Assembly: GCA_029263455.1 (NCBI GenBank)
Contig: JAJCXM010000007.1
Location: forward strand, 62,001-126,000
Direction of reading: 5' to 3'
Source of the DNA: Holophagae bacterium
GTDB lineage: Bacteria > Acidobacteriota > Holophagae > Acanthopleuribacterales > Acanthopleuribacteraceae
DNA: 64,000 nucleotides
The notes under the pieces were generated by a model. It did not search any database, was not told where the DNA came from, and worked only from the letters and a program-made list of their open reading frames with translations. How positions within the stretch are numbered: position 1 is the first letter of the stretch; every line of letters starts with the position of its first letter. Below, piece by piece: positions 49,190-58,846 of this stretch. Made by a program: the position numbers and the translations under genes.

Positions 49190-49663
49190 TTATGGGTCGG
49201 AGCGTTGCCAATCGCCACTGCGCCCGCCGCTCTTTGTTAAGAGCTTAATGCCTTCGATCTGCATGTCCTTACTCTGCGATTTGGTCATGTCATAAAGCGT
49301 TAATAAGGCGACTGAAACGGCTGTCAATGCCTCCATTTCAACGCCTGTGCGTCCATGGCATCTACTTTCAGCACGGACGATGACACGATCCGCCAAGGCT
49401 TCAAACGTCACTTGCACTGAGTCAATCACAATCCCGTGGCACAACGGAATAAGCTCGGCTGTCTTCTTGGCTGCCATGATGCCAGCTAGTCGTGCAACTT
49501 CGTAGGCATTACCCTTGGGCAGAGACGTTAACGCGTCGATAACGGAAGCTGACATGGTGATCCAGCCTTCTGCCGATGCCGCACGTTGACTCTCGACCTT
49601 TTCGCCGATATCGACCATGCGTGCAGAGCCTTGCTCATCGAAATGGCTGAATGCGGCCGTCAT
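49190..49663 (-). CDS. moaC: Cyclic pyranopterin monophosphate synthase
   Basis: 157 residues with the full MoaC pattern: A-R-M-V-D-I-G, K-G-N-A-Y-E-V-A-R-L-A, L-I-P-L-C-H-G and G-V-E-M-E-A-L-T-A-V. It completes the first step of molybdenum cofactor synthesis after MoaA, which is not in the window. Last gene of the tsaD-lepA operon, 8 bases after yhbY. Confidence 0.96.
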   Translation of the reverse strand: MTAAFSHFDEQGSARMVDIGEKVESQRAASAEGWITMSASVIDALTSLPKGNAYEVARLAGIMAAKKTAELIPLCHGIVIDSVQVTFEALADRVIVRAESRCHGRTGVEMEALTAVSVALLTLYDMTKSQSKDMQIEGIKLLTKSGGRSGDWQRSDP

Positions 49664-49671
49664 ATGTCTTC

Positions 49672-49971
49672 CTAAATCTGTGGGAATTCAGAATCTTCAT
49701 GTCGTTTGCGGAAAACCGTCCAAACATTGCCTACCTTCTGGATGAAGATCGCGTCCGCTTGTTCGATGGCTGATTTGATGGCATCCGCTTCTTCAAGGCA
49801 ATTGTTTAGAACTCTGAACTTGAGTAGTTCGTGAATTTTGAGCTGCGAGTCCAGCTCTTTGACAAAACCTTGCGAAGCACCATCCTTGCCCATTTGAACC
49901 AAGGCCTTAAGATGATGCGCATTTGATTTTAGGTTGCGCTTTTGAGCGCCAGAGAGTTGTAAGTCGTTCAT
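49672..49971 (-). CDS. yhbY: YhbY-type CRM-domain RNA-binding protein
   Basis: The 99-residue single CRM-domain protein has [10 protein letters not shown] and the M-G-K-D-G-A loop, followed by the usual I-E-Q-A-D-A segment. YhbY binds pre-50S ribosomal particles. It overlaps the lepA stop by 4 bases, fitting a shared translation role. Confidence 0.92.
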   Translation of the reverse strand: MNDLQLSGAQKRNLKSNAHHLKALVQMGKDGASQGFVKELDSQLKIHELLKFRVLNNCLEEADAIKSAIEQADAIFIQKVGNVWTVFRKRHEDSEFPQI

Positions 49972-51773
49972 TCGTCTACCTTTAACATGGCCAGGAAGGC
50001 TTCTTGTGGAATTGAAACTCTACCAACAGACTTCATTCGTTTCTTGCCTTCTTTTTGTTTTTCTAACAGTTTACGTTTACGGGAAATGTCGCCCCCGTAA
50101 CATTTGGCGAGCACGTTCTTGCGCAGTGCTTTGACATTGGTTCGGGCTACGATACGACTACCTATCGATGCTTGGATAGCGATATCAAACATTTGGCGGG
50201 GGATGAGTTCCTTCATTTTGACTGTCAGTGCCTGGGCCTTCGTGTGTGATTTCTCGCGATGCACAATCAACGACAAGGCATCTACTAGATCACCGTTTAC
50301 CAGAATATCCAATTTAACCAAGTTCGAAACCCAATAACCGGCTAAGTGGTAGTCAAAGGACGAGTAGCCCTTGGATACCGATTTGAGGCGGTCGTAAAAG
50401 TCCATTACGACCTCATTCAGCGGCAGATCATATTCAATTAAGACGCGATCCTGAGACACGTATTCAAGTTTCTTTTGCATCCCGCGTCGGTCCTCGCACA
50501 ATTTCAAGACGGCGCCGACGAATTCCTTTTGAGTAAGTATAGTGCCAGAAATATAGGGCTCTTCAAAGATTTGTATATCGCCTACATCAGGGAGTTTACT
50601 TGGTGCATCGACGTATACGATCTCATTCGCCCTCGTTGTAACCCGATATTCAACACCAGGTGCGGTGGTGATGAGGTCCAGATTGAACTCGCGTTCTAGC
50701 CGTTCCTGGATGATCTCCATGTGCAGCAATCCCAAGAACCCGCAGCGAAACCCGAATCCGAGAGCAACCGATGTCTCAGGCTCAAACACGAAAGATGTGT
50801 CATTTATTTGTAGTTTCTCCATGGCATCGCGCAGATCGGAATAGTCCTTCGATTCAACCGGGTAGAGCCCGGAAAAGACCATGGGCTTGGATTCCTTAAA
50901 ACCTGGTAGAGGCTTGTCAGACCCGCGTTTGGCGTTGGTGATGGTGTCGCCAACACGTGCTTCATCTAAGGTTTTGATGGTGGCAATCACATAGCCAACT
51001 TGGCCAAAAGATAACTCGTCGCTCTTCACCATCTTAGGTGTGAAGATGCCTACTTCATCGACTTGGTACTCGCTCAATGTCGCCATGAACTGTACTTTAT
51101 CGCGAGGTTTGATGCTGCCGTCGAAAACACGCACAAGGATGATCAGTCCGCGGTAAGCATCAAACCAGGCATCGAAAATAAGGGCGCGCAATGGTCCTTC
51201 TGGTGCCCCGCTAGGTGGCGGGAATTCAGTAATAACCGCTTCGAGTACACCGGGTACACCCTCTCCGGTTTTGGCGGAGATGAGCTGGGCGTTGTCGGTG
51301 TCGAGCCCAATCACGTTTTCGATTTGTTCCAAAATGGCTTCAGGTTGGGCAGACGGAAGATCAATCTTATTAAGCACAGGCAGGAGATGTAAGTCGTTTT
51401 CGAGGGCTAAATAGACATTGGCTAAAGTTTGCGCTTCCACCCCTTGAGCTGCGTCAACGACTAAGATGGCGCCTTCGCATGCCGCTAAACTACGGGAGAC
51501 TTCATAACTGAAATCGACGTGGCCCGGTGTGTCAATTAGATTGAATAGATATGTTTCGCCACTATTGGACTTATACAACATTGAAACCGCATGCGCCTTA
51601 ATCGTAATGCCGCGTTCGCGTTCCAAATCCATGTCATCAAGTATCTGCTCACGCATATCACGGTCAGTAACTGAACCAGTGGATTGCAGAAAGCGATCGG
51701 CCAAAGTCGATTTACCATGGTCGATGTGGGCGATGATCGAGAAGTTCCGAATATATTTGGGGTCGATTTTCAA
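49968..51773 (-). CDS. lepA: Elongation factor 4 (LepA)
   Basis: 601 residues, normal for LepA. GTPase motifs [17 protein letters not shown] and N-K-I-D are intact, and the C-terminus shows the LepA-specific domain ([12 protein letters not shown]). It is a ribosome-associated GTPase that affects initiation and back-translocation. It lies 82 bases after tsaD and overlaps yhbY. Confidence 0.98.
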   Translation of the reverse strand: MKIDPKYIRNFSIIAHIDHGKSTLADRFLQSTGSVTDRDMREQILDDMDLERERGITIKAHAVSMLYKSNSGETYLFNLIDTPGHVDFSYEVSRSLAACEGAILVVDAAQGVEAQTLANVYLALENDLHLLPVLNKIDLPSAQPEAILEQIENVIGLDTDNAQLISAKTGEGVPGVLEAVITEFPPPSGAPEGPLRALIFDAWFDAYRGLIILVRVFDGSIKPRDKVQFMATLSEYQVDEVGIFTPKMVKSDELSFGQVGYVIATIKTLDEARVGDTITNAKRGSDKPLPGFKESKPMVFSGLYPVESKDYSDLRDAMEKLQINDTSFVFEPETSVALGFGFRCGFLGLLHMEIIQERLEREFNLDLITTAPGVEYRVTTRANEIVYVDAPSKLPDVGDIQIFEEPYISGTILTQKEFVGAVLKLCEDRRGMQKKLEYVSQDRVLIEYDLPLNEVVMDFYDRLKSVSKGYSSFDYHLAGYWVSNLVKLDILVNGDLVDALSLIVHREKSHTKAQALTVKMKELIPRQMFDIAIQASIGSRIVARTNVKALRKNVLAKCYGGDISRKRKLLEKQKEGKKRMKSVGRVSIPQEAFLAMLKVDE

Positions 51774-51855
51774 GACGCGGCTCCTTAGGGCGCAACCGCT
51801 GATCCTAACACAACCCGCTTCGTCTTTCGAGTGTGCAGTGGTCGTCCGATATCCT

Positions 51856-52893
51856 TTATGTCAATGGAAGATATGACTGGTATGGTTTGGCCCGTATGGC
51901 CGGCGATAGTTCCAGTGAAGCGTGCGCACCTTGTTCTAATTGTATCCAGCCTTCCGCGCCAATCATGGCTGCGTTGTCCGTGCAAAGTGCAGGCGCGGAT
52001 ACAAAGTAGGGCAGGTTATTTTCGTCGGCCAGATGTTGAGCTTTTGACCGCAATGTGGAATTGCAGGCGACACCACCACCTAATAGAAAGCTTTTAACAC
52101 TGTGCTGTCGTAAGGCTCTGCTTACGCGATCCAATAGATGAGTGACAACGGCGTCCTGAAACGATGCACACAAATTTTGTCGTGTATGCAAATGACAAAA
52201 TGATTCGGGGTCTTTTTCGATATGTCTCAGGGCGGCCGTTTTGAAACCGCTGAAACTGAAGTCGAAAGAGCCATCACTAAGTTTTGGCTGGCTAAAGGGA
52301 AAACTCGTACTGTCCCCTTGCTGGGCTAAACGATCCACCGCCGGTCCGCCCGGAAAACCCAATCCCAACATCTTACTCAACTTATCAAAAGCCTCACCGA
52401 TGGCGTCATCGCGCGTTTTAACAAGCAAAGAGGTTTGTCGGACGTCATGAACTAGGAACAAGTGGCTGTGGCCCCCAGAGGCAATAAGCGCCAATGCCGG
52501 ATATTCGATGCCCGGATTCTCCAAAAAGCAGGCGCGAACGTGGCCACGAATATGATTGACGGCTACCAGAGGTAATGAGCTCGCCATGCTTAGGCCCTTG
52601 GCAAAATTGAGACCGACCAGCAGAGAACCGACTAAGCCTGGTCCATAGGTCACGGCGATGGCATGCATGTCCGAAAGGCGTAAACCGGCTTTGAGCAAGG
52701 CTTGCCCAAAAACGCTCTCAATCACGCGGATGTGGGCGCGGCTTGCAATTTCGGGAACAACGCCCGCGTAGGGTTGGTGGTCAAAGTCTTGGTTGGCGAC
52801 CAGATTGGCGAGGATAGTGCCCTTATCGCCAACGACGGCAACCGACGTATCGTCACATGATGATTCTATGGCCAGCAAAAACCGCTCGTTCAT
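51856..52893 (-). CDS. tsaD: tRNA t6A synthesis protein TsaD
   Basis: 345 residues. E-S-S-C-D-D-T-S opens the ASKHA fold, V-P-E-I-A-S-R-A-H follows, and the H-x3-H metal site is H-I-R-G-H. TsaD transfers the threonylcarbamoyl group to A37 of ANN-decoding tRNAs, with TsaB and TsaE encoded elsewhere. It starts 3 bases after the YccF gene stops. Confidence 0.97.
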   Translation of the reverse strand: MNERFLLAIESSCDDTSVAVVGDKGTILANLVANQDFDHQPYAGVVPEIASRAHIRVIESVFGQALLKAGLRLSDMHAIAVTYGPGLVGSLLVGLNFAKGLSMASSLPLVAVNHIRGHVRACFLENPGIEYPALALIASGGHSHLFLVHDVRQTSLLVKTRDDAIGEAFDKLSKMLGLGFPGGPAVDRLAQQGDSTSFPFSQPKLSDGSFDFSFSGFKTAALRHIEKDPESFCHLHTRQNLCASFQDAVVTHLLDRVSRALRQHSVKSFLLGGGVACNSTLRSKAQHLADENNLPYFVSAPALCTDNAAMIGAEGWIQLEQGAHASLELSPAIRAKPYQSYLPLT

Positions 52894-52896
52894 GGT

Positions 52897-53274
52897 TTAG
52901 GGACGATATCGCTGACTAAGAGTTAGCAGCAGGGGGACGCGGTTGAGTACAAAAATGCCCACAGGAATACCAATTAGCGTAAGGCAAAACACATAACCGA
53001 CAAGCAATGCAAAAATGCCTAACTCCCAACCTAATACAAAAAACCAAATGATGCGGATCAGTAAGGGTAGTTCGTGGGAGTGCTGCAATCCCAGCGAATC
53101 AGATTCCAGCTCCTGACTCCGTTCGAGTAAAAAGATAAACGCTGGAAGTCGGTTTAATAGCATCACGCCAATTGGCAAGCCAATGACGCTAACGCACAGT
53201 AGGTAACCCACCACGGCGACCAGCGCGCCAAACCACCAGCCAAAGACGATGAAATAAATAAGCTGAAGCAACAT
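52897..53274 (-). CDS. YccF-domain membrane protein
   Basis: 125 residues with two tandem YccF-type units. The first has F-G-W-W-F-G-A-L and I-G-L-P-I-G; the second has L-G-W-E-L-G-I-F and I-G-I-P-V-G. A charged linker (about 53-65) joins them. Each unit should form a membrane hairpin. Function unknown. Embedded in the tsaD operon. Confidence 0.85.
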   Translation of the reverse strand: MLLQLIYFIVFGWWFGALVAVVGYLLCVSVIGLPIGVMLLNRLPAFIFLLERSQELESDSLGLQHSHELPLLIRIIWFFVLGWELGIFALLVGYVFCLTLIGIPVGIFVLNRVPLLLTLSQRYRP

Positions 53275-53290
53275 TTTGTTTTGTCCTGTT

Positions 53291-53884
53291 CTATTCCGTT
53301 TCGATGGCGTATCGGGCGTAGTCCACGTGGACGGCCTTTAACTCTTGGCCTGTTGCCAGCTCTAAGAAAGTGGTTGTTTCGAATTTGTTCTTATCGAAGA
53401 TGTAGAATTCGATGCGAACTTTCAATGGAAGAGCGGTCAAGGGATCCATCACCTCACCCCGTAACACAATCGTGCGACCTGTTTTGTTGAGTTGCCCAGT
53501 GAAGTGGTTCTGACTGGTTGAAGTTGTATCCATAACTGAGGCCGAATAGACTTCCCTCAGGCTATCAAAGCCCAAGATCAGGATACTCCTGAATTCGACC
53601 GTATTAATGACAGCGTCCATTTCGATTTCAATGAAGCGTCCGCCAAGTAGGGATTCGATCTTGGCGTTTCCGGAGGCTTCCGTAGCTGGCAGGGCCGGGT
53701 TGGTCCATAAAGTCAGGTCAGCGCGCCATTGTCCAGCCAATTCGGTCAGGTCATGATGACGCTGATCAGGTCTAGCCGTTTCTTGCCACGACTTTGTGGC
53801 TTGTAACTCGCGGCGTGCGTCCTGTTGGTCCTGGCACTCGGTCAGCAAAATCAGTGCGTGGCTGACTAAAAAATAGGCAAGCAT
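53291..53884 (-). CDS. DUF1579-family protein
   Basis: About 197 residues from the ATG at 53884, with GGAG 12 bases upstream; a GTG at 53908 is an alternative. A signal-like hydrophobic start precedes a domain with L-A-G-Q-W-R-A-D, L-G-G-R-F-I-E-I-E and L-G-F-D-S, then G-E-V-M-D-P-L-T, as in DUF1579. These are beta-barrel, lipocalin-like proteins of unknown role. It probably heads the tsaD-lepA operon. Confidence 0.78.
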   Translation of the reverse strand: MLAYFLVSHALILLTECQDQQDARRELQATKSWQETARPDQRHHDLTELAGQWRADLTLWTNPALPATEASGNAKIESLLGGRFIEIEMDAVINTVEFRSILILGFDSLREVYSASVMDTTSTSQNHFTGQLNKTGRTIVLRGEVMDPLTALPLKVRIEFYIFDKNKFETTTFLELATGQELKAVHVDYARYAIETE

Positions 53885-54042
53885 AGGTTCGAATGACTCC
53901 AATCCCACGATCGTCGTACGTGACTCGTTAACAACCCATTATGATCGTGATCAAATACGGGCAACAATTCATAACGACTCTACGCGCCAGGAGATAACGC
54001 AGCAAGAAGTTTTTAGTTGAAGAGAGGGGCAGGAGTCATTGT

Positions 54043-54825
54043 TTAGAAGTGGTCCTTTGCCTGTCTAAGTACCCTAAACACCTCAGCTGGGTTTGTATTG
54101 ATGGCTCCGCTTTTCAGGGCGTAAGCCGTCACGTCAGGAAGATGGCAGCGTAAAAAGGGGTTGATGAGTCGTTCATGCCTAAGCTCACATGGCGTCGTAG
54201 CTGTGTTCGGAGCTGACAATACCTTGCTCAAGGCTGCTTCAATGTGCGCATTGTTGGGTTCGACTTGTTGAGCAAAACGTAGATTTTGGGCCGTGTATTC
54301 GTGGCCGAAATACAGCTGGGTGTCATCGCTCAAAGCACCAATTACATGGTTTAGTGAATGCTGCATTTGATCAGCATTTCCTTCGAAAATACGACCACAG
54401 CCTGCTGAGAACAGGGTGTCACCTGTGAAAGCACAGCCGCTAAAGACGTAAGTTATGGCCCCTCGTGTATGGCCAGGATTGTGGAGTACCGTGCCCGAAA
54501 TGTCGGAGAATGTGAACGCGTCACCGTGTTGGAGGGGCCGGTTGAGGCCCGGAATTCTGTCGTGATCAGTTGTATGGCCATAAACTTGTAGGTCAGGTAT
54601 TTTGGCCAACAACTCTTTGTTGCCACCTACGTGATCCCAATGATGATGCGTATTAAGAATGGCAATCAAGTTGACTTGTAATTTAGAAACGGCTTCAAGG
54701 ACTGGCGTGCATTCCGATGGGTCAATGACGGCCGCATGGCCGCTTTTTCTGGAAACGATCAGGTACGCGTAGTTATCCGACAGGCAAGGGATGGGATGTA
54801 CGTCAAAGTTGTATGCTTGGGTCAC
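54043..54825 (-). CDS. gloB: Hydroxyacylglutathione hydrolase (glyoxalase II)
   Basis: 260 residues of the metallo-beta-lactamase fold. T-H-H-H-W-D-H-V-G-G binds two metals, with F-T-G-D-T-L-F and F-G-H-E-Y-T supplying the other ligands. The C-terminal domain ends in E-V-F-R-V-L-R, typical of GloB. It hydrolyses S-lactoylglutathione to lactate. It overlaps the ankyrin gene by 4 bases. Confidence 0.93.
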   Translation of the reverse strand: MTQAYNFDVHPIPCLSDNYAYLIVSRKSGHAAVIDPSECTPVLEAVSKLQVNLIAILNTHHHWDHVGGNKELLAKIPDLQVYGHTTDHDRIPGLNRPLQHGDAFTFSDISGTVLHNPGHTRGAITYVFSGCAFTGDTLFSAGCGRIFEGNADQMQHSLNHVIGALSDDTQLYFGHEYTAQNLRFAQQVEPNNAHIEAALSKVLSAPNTATTPCELRHERLINPFLRCHLPDVTAYALKSGAINTNPAEVFRVLRQAKDHF

Positions 54826-55565
54826 AGTTTACTGCGCAAAAACTTTTCGATTTCACTTTGACCGGCTGCCGCTGCTAGTTCCACGGCCGTGGATCCGTCA
54901 CTTGCACGCAGGCTGACATCTGCGCCTGCCTTGACCAATTCATTGACAATATGAACGTAGCCTTTTTTTGCTGCCCACATCAGGGCCGTCTCACCTAAGG
55001 CGGTCTGCTTATCTAAAACGGCACCATTTTCTAGCAGCACTTCGACCGCTGGCAACTGATTATTCATGCATGCGTGAATCAATGCATTTCCTCCGTAGTG
55101 ATTGGTCATGTTAACCGATGATCCGGCGCGAATGAGGACATTGACACAATCCGATTTACCATTTGATGCAGCGTACATTAAGGCCGTCCAACCATGTTCA
55201 TAGTCCTTAAAGTCCAAGATAGCGCGATGAGTGATCAATGTTTCGACGATTTCCGTGAAGCCTTCTCGTGCCGCCATGATTAGAGGTGTGTGTCCCACGT
55301 GATTGACAGAATGGGCATTGGCACCTCGGTCAAGGAGTAGCTTAACCACATCAAGATGCCCCTTCCAAGCTGCAAACATGAGAGGGGTGAAGTCGCCCGA
55401 TTTCGAGTGATTGACGTCGGCACCTTGGTCGATCATCAAAACAGCCTTTTTGGCGTCGCCCAAAATGACGGACTTCATCAATTCATGGTTGAGGTCCTGA
55501 GACCACAGTTGAGGGCAACAAAAGAGCGCGATAACTAGAAGTTGAAATTCATTAACACGATTCAT
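54822..55565 (-). CDS. Secreted ankyrin-repeat protein
   Basis: About 247 residues from the ATG at 55565, which begins a signal peptide (L-L-V-I-A-L-F-C). The frame continues upstream to 55640 but without signal-like sequence. Six or seven ankyrin repeats follow (T-P-L-M-F-A-A-W-K-G-H, T-P-L-I-M-A-A-R-E-G, T-A-L-M-Y-A-A-S-N-G and so on). It should be a periplasmic protein-binding scaffold. Its stop overlaps the gloB start. Confidence 0.87.
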   Translation of the reverse strand: MNRVNEFQLLVIALFCCPQLWSQDLNHELMKSVILGDAKKAVLMIDQGADVNHSKSGDFTPLMFAAWKGHLDVVKLLLDRGANAHSVNHVGHTPLIMAAREGFTEIVETLITHRAILDFKDYEHGWTALMYAASNGKSDCVNVLIRAGSSVNMTNHYGGNALIHACMNNQLPAVEVLLENGAVLDKQTALGETALMWAAKKGYVHIVNELVKAGADVSLRASDGSTAVELAAAAGQSEIEKFLRSKL

Positions 55566-55772
55566 GAGCCCGTTCACCGCCTTCCTGCTGCAGTTGGGGA
55601 CACGCATACTATTTGCTTTCAAGCATCTACTTGATATCAATCTAGGTCATGTGAAGATTTTTGTCGATGCCGCACGGCCTAGATTCCGATAAAAACGCAA
55701 TCGTCGTTAAGCAAAGTTCGACGATGTATCTGCTTAATATAAAGTTCATTCCTATGCTAGGCTTTGCCTTCA

Positions 55773-56339
55773 ATGAAAAACCTCAGTAGGACAAGCAACC
55801 TAGAAAGGCGAGAAAGCGAGCCCTTGTTCGCGATCAGCATCGCTTGCGGCATTTGCGCGGCTTTGTTCGTCGTCATACTCTCACTTGACTTGGTTCCTGG
55901 CGAAACGCACTACCAAGTTTGGGGCAATGCGTCACGCCGCTATAAGGGCGTTTGGATGCTTACTTGGTTGATCGCCTTGGGCATCTTACTTGGTCGAAAC
56001 CAAAGAATAAGAAACTCTACATGGCGTGATGTTATCGATTGGTTAGAGAAATTGAATTGGTGCTTCCCCGTCTTTTTATGGGCGCTCGTCGTTTCGCTGC
56101 TTAATATTTCTGCGGGTAAAACATTGATCCTCATGGGTCTAAGAGCTTCGGTTACTAACCCTCCGCTTGCGATGTTGGTTGTACCCTTTCTGGCGCTGTT
56201 AGGCATGTTACCGGCTTTACTGCTTATCGCTTGGGACAATCGCCGTCGACGCTATGTTCAAAATCATAGCGTTGGAATCTTGTTCGCCGCCATTGCCATC
56301 GGGTTAGATTGCTTGATCATAGCGATTTTCGCTAAGTAG
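55773..56339 (+). CDS. Small integral membrane protein, unknown
   Basis: 188 residues from the ATG at 55773; a TTG at 55764 is possible and neither has a good ribosome site. Five hydrophobic segments are visible, at about 20-40, 60-75, 95-110, 130-155 and 165-185, separated by basic loops (N-R-R-R-R-Y). I do not recognise the family. It stands alone. Confidence 0.6.
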   Translation: MKNLSRTSNLERRESEPLFAISIACGICAALFVVILSLDLVPGETHYQVWGNASRRYKGVWMLTWLIALGILLGRNQRIRNSTWRDVIDWLEKLNWCFPVFLWALVVSLLNISAGKTLILMGLRASVTNPPLAMLVVPFLALLGMLPALLLIAWDNRRRRYVQNHSVGILFAAIAIGLDCLIIAIFAK

Positions 56340-56367
56340 ATAGCTGGTTGAGCGATGAAAATGAAGG

Positions 56368-56443
56368 TGGTGCCGCCACGCAGAGTCGAACTGCGGACCT
56401 ACGGGTTACGAATCCGTCGCTCTACCAACTGAGCTATAGCGGC
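56368..56443 (-). tRNA. tRNA-Thr (anticodon CGT)
   Basis: A full cloverleaf on the minus strand. The 7-base acceptor stem (GCCGCTA/TGGCGGC) closes with one T-G pair. The D arm is GCTC...GAGC, the anticodon loop TTCGTAA, the T arm CGCAG-TTCGACT-CTGCG, and CCA is encoded. Anticodon CGT reads ACG. The anticodon stem has an A-C mismatch at its loop-closing pair. Confidence 0.96.
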
Positions 56444-56455
56444 ACACGGCTGGCT

Positions 56456-56483
56456 ATTATAGTGAAATCCCACATAAGTGCAA
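56456..56483 (-). promoter_or_regulatory. Promoter of tRNA-Thr
   Basis: On the minus strand TTGCAC (56483-56478), a 16-base spacer and TATAAT (56461-56456) sit 12 bases before the tRNA 5' end. This is a near-consensus sigma-70 promoter. Confidence 0.8.
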
Positions 56484-56690
56484 GGATCGGGCTAGCTGAT
56501 CATTAATGACTGGATGGTGAGTCTAGCGCTTGAAATATGGGTATGAATGTTCTAGAGAGTGGTCGATGTTTATTTCCGCTCAGCTAAATAACTGTCGTTA
56601 ACAAGCATAACTTACAAGGCTTTGGAGCTTGCGTAATCAGGGTCGACTTCTTTAAGATCATGGAGAGCTAAATCTGTTTAAAGGCGATAA

Positions 56691-57236
56691 ATGAGAGATC
56701 CGTCAGGACGTGAAGACATCCCCATGGAAAGACAGGGTACTGGTACTCAATTTGTCCTGATGTTCGCCATGTGCATGGTGACTTGGTTCGTTTTTTCGGG
56801 CCGCTACGACGTCTTTCATCTGGTGCTCGGAATGATCTCTTCGTTGATCGTAACTTGGGCCAGCGGCGATTTGTTGTCACCTAACCGTAAAATTTCTATG
56901 CGCTGTGCCATGACCATTTCATGGCGCATGGCTGTTTACTTAATCTGGCTCGTCATTGAGGTGGTTAAAGCGAATATCCATGTATTTAAGTTGGCACTTA
57001 GTCCCAATGTACGCGACCGCATAGAACCTTCGATCGTGACCTTCAAAACTGTCTTGAAGACGGATTTAGCGAAGTTTGTTTTGGCCAATTCCATCACGCT
57101 GACGCCAGGAACGGTCACAATAAAGATTGAGGATGGCGTTTTTGTGGTGCATGCCATTGACACAAGCGCTGCCGAAGGACTGCAAGAACAAATGGAACGA
57201 CGTGTGGCACATATCTTTTCGGAGATCGAGTCATGA
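56691..57236 (+). CDS. mrpE: Mrp antiporter subunit E
   Basis: The 181-residue protein has an N-terminal membrane region (helices near 20-40, 42-55 and 72-90) and a cytoplasmic C-terminal half. L-A-N-S-I-T-L-T-P-G-T matches the MrpE/MbhA family. It opens the antiporter operon and overlaps mrpF by 4 bases. The ATG at 56691 has AAGG upstream; an ATG at 56724 is possible. Confidence 0.9.
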   Translation: MRDPSGREDIPMERQGTGTQFVLMFAMCMVTWFVFSGRYDVFHLVLGMISSLIVTWASGDLLSPNRKISMRCAMTISWRMAVYLIWLVIEVVKANIHVFKLALSPNVRDRIEPSIVTFKTVLKTDLAKFVLANSITLTPGTVTIKIEDGVFVVHAIDTSAAEGLQEQMERRVAHIFSEIES

Positions 57237-57523
57237 ATATGTTCTTGATTGTGATCGGATTGTTATTGTTCGTACTGATGACGGCCATTTTGTATCGTGT
57301 CGCAAAGGGTCCGACAGTCATTGACCGTATTGTTGCCGCTAACATGATGGGCACTAAAACGACCGTGTTGCTGGTGATCATTGGCACTATTTTTGGCCGC
57401 GTTGATATGTTTGTGGATTTTGCACTTACATATGCTCTTTTGAATTTCATTGGTTCCATCGCCGCGTCACGGTTCTTTCAATGGAAACGCCTTAAGAGTC
57501 ATGGCGAAAAGGACATCATTTGA
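57233..57523 (+). CDS. mrpF: Mrp antiporter subunit F
   Basis: 96 residues with three membrane helices. K-G-P-T-V-I-D-R-I-V-A-A-N is the family signature. It is a small membrane subunit of the cation:proton antiporter complex, overlapping both neighbours by 4 bases. Confidence 0.92.
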   Translation: MNMFLIVIGLLLFVLMTAILYRVAKGPTVIDRIVAANMMGTKTTVLLVIIGTIFGRVDMFVDFALTYALLNFIGSIAASRFFQWKRLKSHGEKDII

Positions 57524-57852
57524 TGAATATCTTGGCCATGATTACGATTTCGCTGGGTGTTGTTTTCTTTTTTGGTGCAACATTGGGCTTACTGAGGTTT
57601 CCAGACTTTTATAGCCGTGTTCATGCTGCTGGCAAAGGAGACACCCTTTCTTCGTTGTTGATGCTGTTTGGCTTGGGGATCTTGGTTTTGGAGAACGCAC
57701 ATTTTATTGATGTATTGACTTTCATAAAGATCATGATGATTTGTGTCTTCATTTTTGTGACAAGTCCAACCACGACGCATGCGTTGACGGATGCGGGCTA
57801 TTCGGCCGGCGTTAAACCGTGGCAAAAGGATGATGAGGAGACCGAATCTTGA
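57520..57852 (+). CDS. mrpG: Mrp antiporter subunit G
   Basis: 110 residues with three helices. G-L-L-R-F-P-D-F-Y-S-R-V-H-A-A-G-K-G-D is the MrpG hallmark, and T-S-P-T-T-T-H near the end is typical. It overlaps the next gene by 4 bases (TTGA). Confidence 0.93.
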   Translation: MMNILAMITISLGVVFFFGATLGLLRFPDFYSRVHAAGKGDTLSSLLMLFGLGILVLENAHFIDVLTFIKIMMICVFIFVTSPTTTHALTDAGYSAGVKPWQKDDEETES

Positions 57853-58094
57853 TTTGGCAATTTGATCTCTTCATTTTGGTGTTGCTGGTGATCACAGCCC
57901 TGGTCGCGTTGAAGGTACGTGACTTGTTGAGCGCTGCGATGATTTTCAGCATCTATAGCTTACTGATGTGTCTTTTGTGGGCCGAAATGGGCGCTGTCGA
58001 TGTGGCGTTCACCGAAGCTGCGGTTGGCGCTGGACTCAGTACCGTTTTCTTAATTGCGACGATTCTCAGAACAACTAGGAGGACGACAGATTGA
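57849..58094 (+). CDS. DUF4040/MbhD-like antiporter subunit
   Basis: The 81-residue protein starts at TTG inside the mrpG stop, with GAGGAG upstream. Three helices; R-D-L-L-S-A-A-M-I-F-S and D-V-A-F-T-E-A-A-V-G match the DUF4040/MbhD family, equivalent to part of the C-terminal half of MrpA in classical Mrp complexes. Confidence 0.88.
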   Translation: MIWQFDLFILVLLVITALVALKVRDLLSAAMIFSIYSLLMCLLWAEMGAVDVAFTEAAVGAGLSTVFLIATILRTTRRTTD

Positions 58095-58846
58095 AAGTAT
58101 TCGCGTTTGTTCTAGTTATTGTCACAGGCATTATGTTGGTCGTTACGGCCGCCGATTTTCCTGCGTGGGGTGATGCCCACTCGCCACCAAACCAATACCT
58201 ATCAACGCATTACATAACCCAGGCCGAACACGAAACGGCGGTACCGAATATGGTGACAGCTGTGTTGGCGGACTATCGAGGGTTCGACACCATGTTCGAA
58301 ACGGCTGTTGTTTTTTGTGCTGGTTTGGCAATCGCTGCCATTCTGGGCCACGAGAAAAAGAAGCGTTATGTGGTGAGACGTAAGGCACTTCCAAAAACGG
58401 AAGAGGGCGATATCATTATTCGCATGGCGACTCGATTTCTGGTACCAGTTACGCAATTGTTTGCCATGTATGTGATAGCCCACGGACATCACAGTCCGGG
58501 TGGCGGATTTCAGGGCGGTGTTATTTTGGCCGCTACCTTCATTCTCATGACGCTGGCCTTTGATCTAAAAACCATTCTTGGCCGCTTCAGCGAGAAGATG
58601 ACATTGATATGGGCTAATGTGGGGCTTTTCATTTACGCGGGTATTGGTGTCTTATGTGTTTTGCTGGGATCAAGATTCCTCGAATACAGTGCATTGCACA
58701 AGATCTTGCCTGGCACAGATGAGATCATGGCCCGGTCGCACAGTATGTTGGGTGTTGAGATTGGTGTTGCACTCACGGTCATGAGCATGCTGTTCGCCAT
58801 CTATGCGCATTTGGTATCGAAAGGTCGATTGGAGGACGGGCTGTGA
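58091..58846 (+). CDS. MbhE-MnhB fusion antiporter subunit
   Basis: 251 residues from a TTG overlapping the previous stop. The N-terminal third has D-Y-R-G-F-D-T-M-F-E-T, as in MbhE or the MrpA tail. The rest is an MnhB domain with H-G-H-H-S-P-G-G-G-F-Q-G-G. So two subunits that are separate in archaeal Mbh clusters are joined here. GGAGG near its end serves the next gene. Confidence 0.88.
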   Translation: MKVFAFVLVIVTGIMLVVTAADFPAWGDAHSPPNQYLSTHYITQAEHETAVPNMVTAVLADYRGFDTMFETAVVFCAGLAIAAILGHEKKKRYVVRRKALPKTEEGDIIIRMATRFLVPVTQLFAMYVIAHGHHSPGGGFQGGVILAATFILMTLAFDLKTILGRFSEKMTLIWANVGLFIYAGIGVLCVLLGSRFLEYSALHKILPGTDEIMARSHSMLGVEIGVALTVMSMLFAIYAHLVSKGRLEDGL

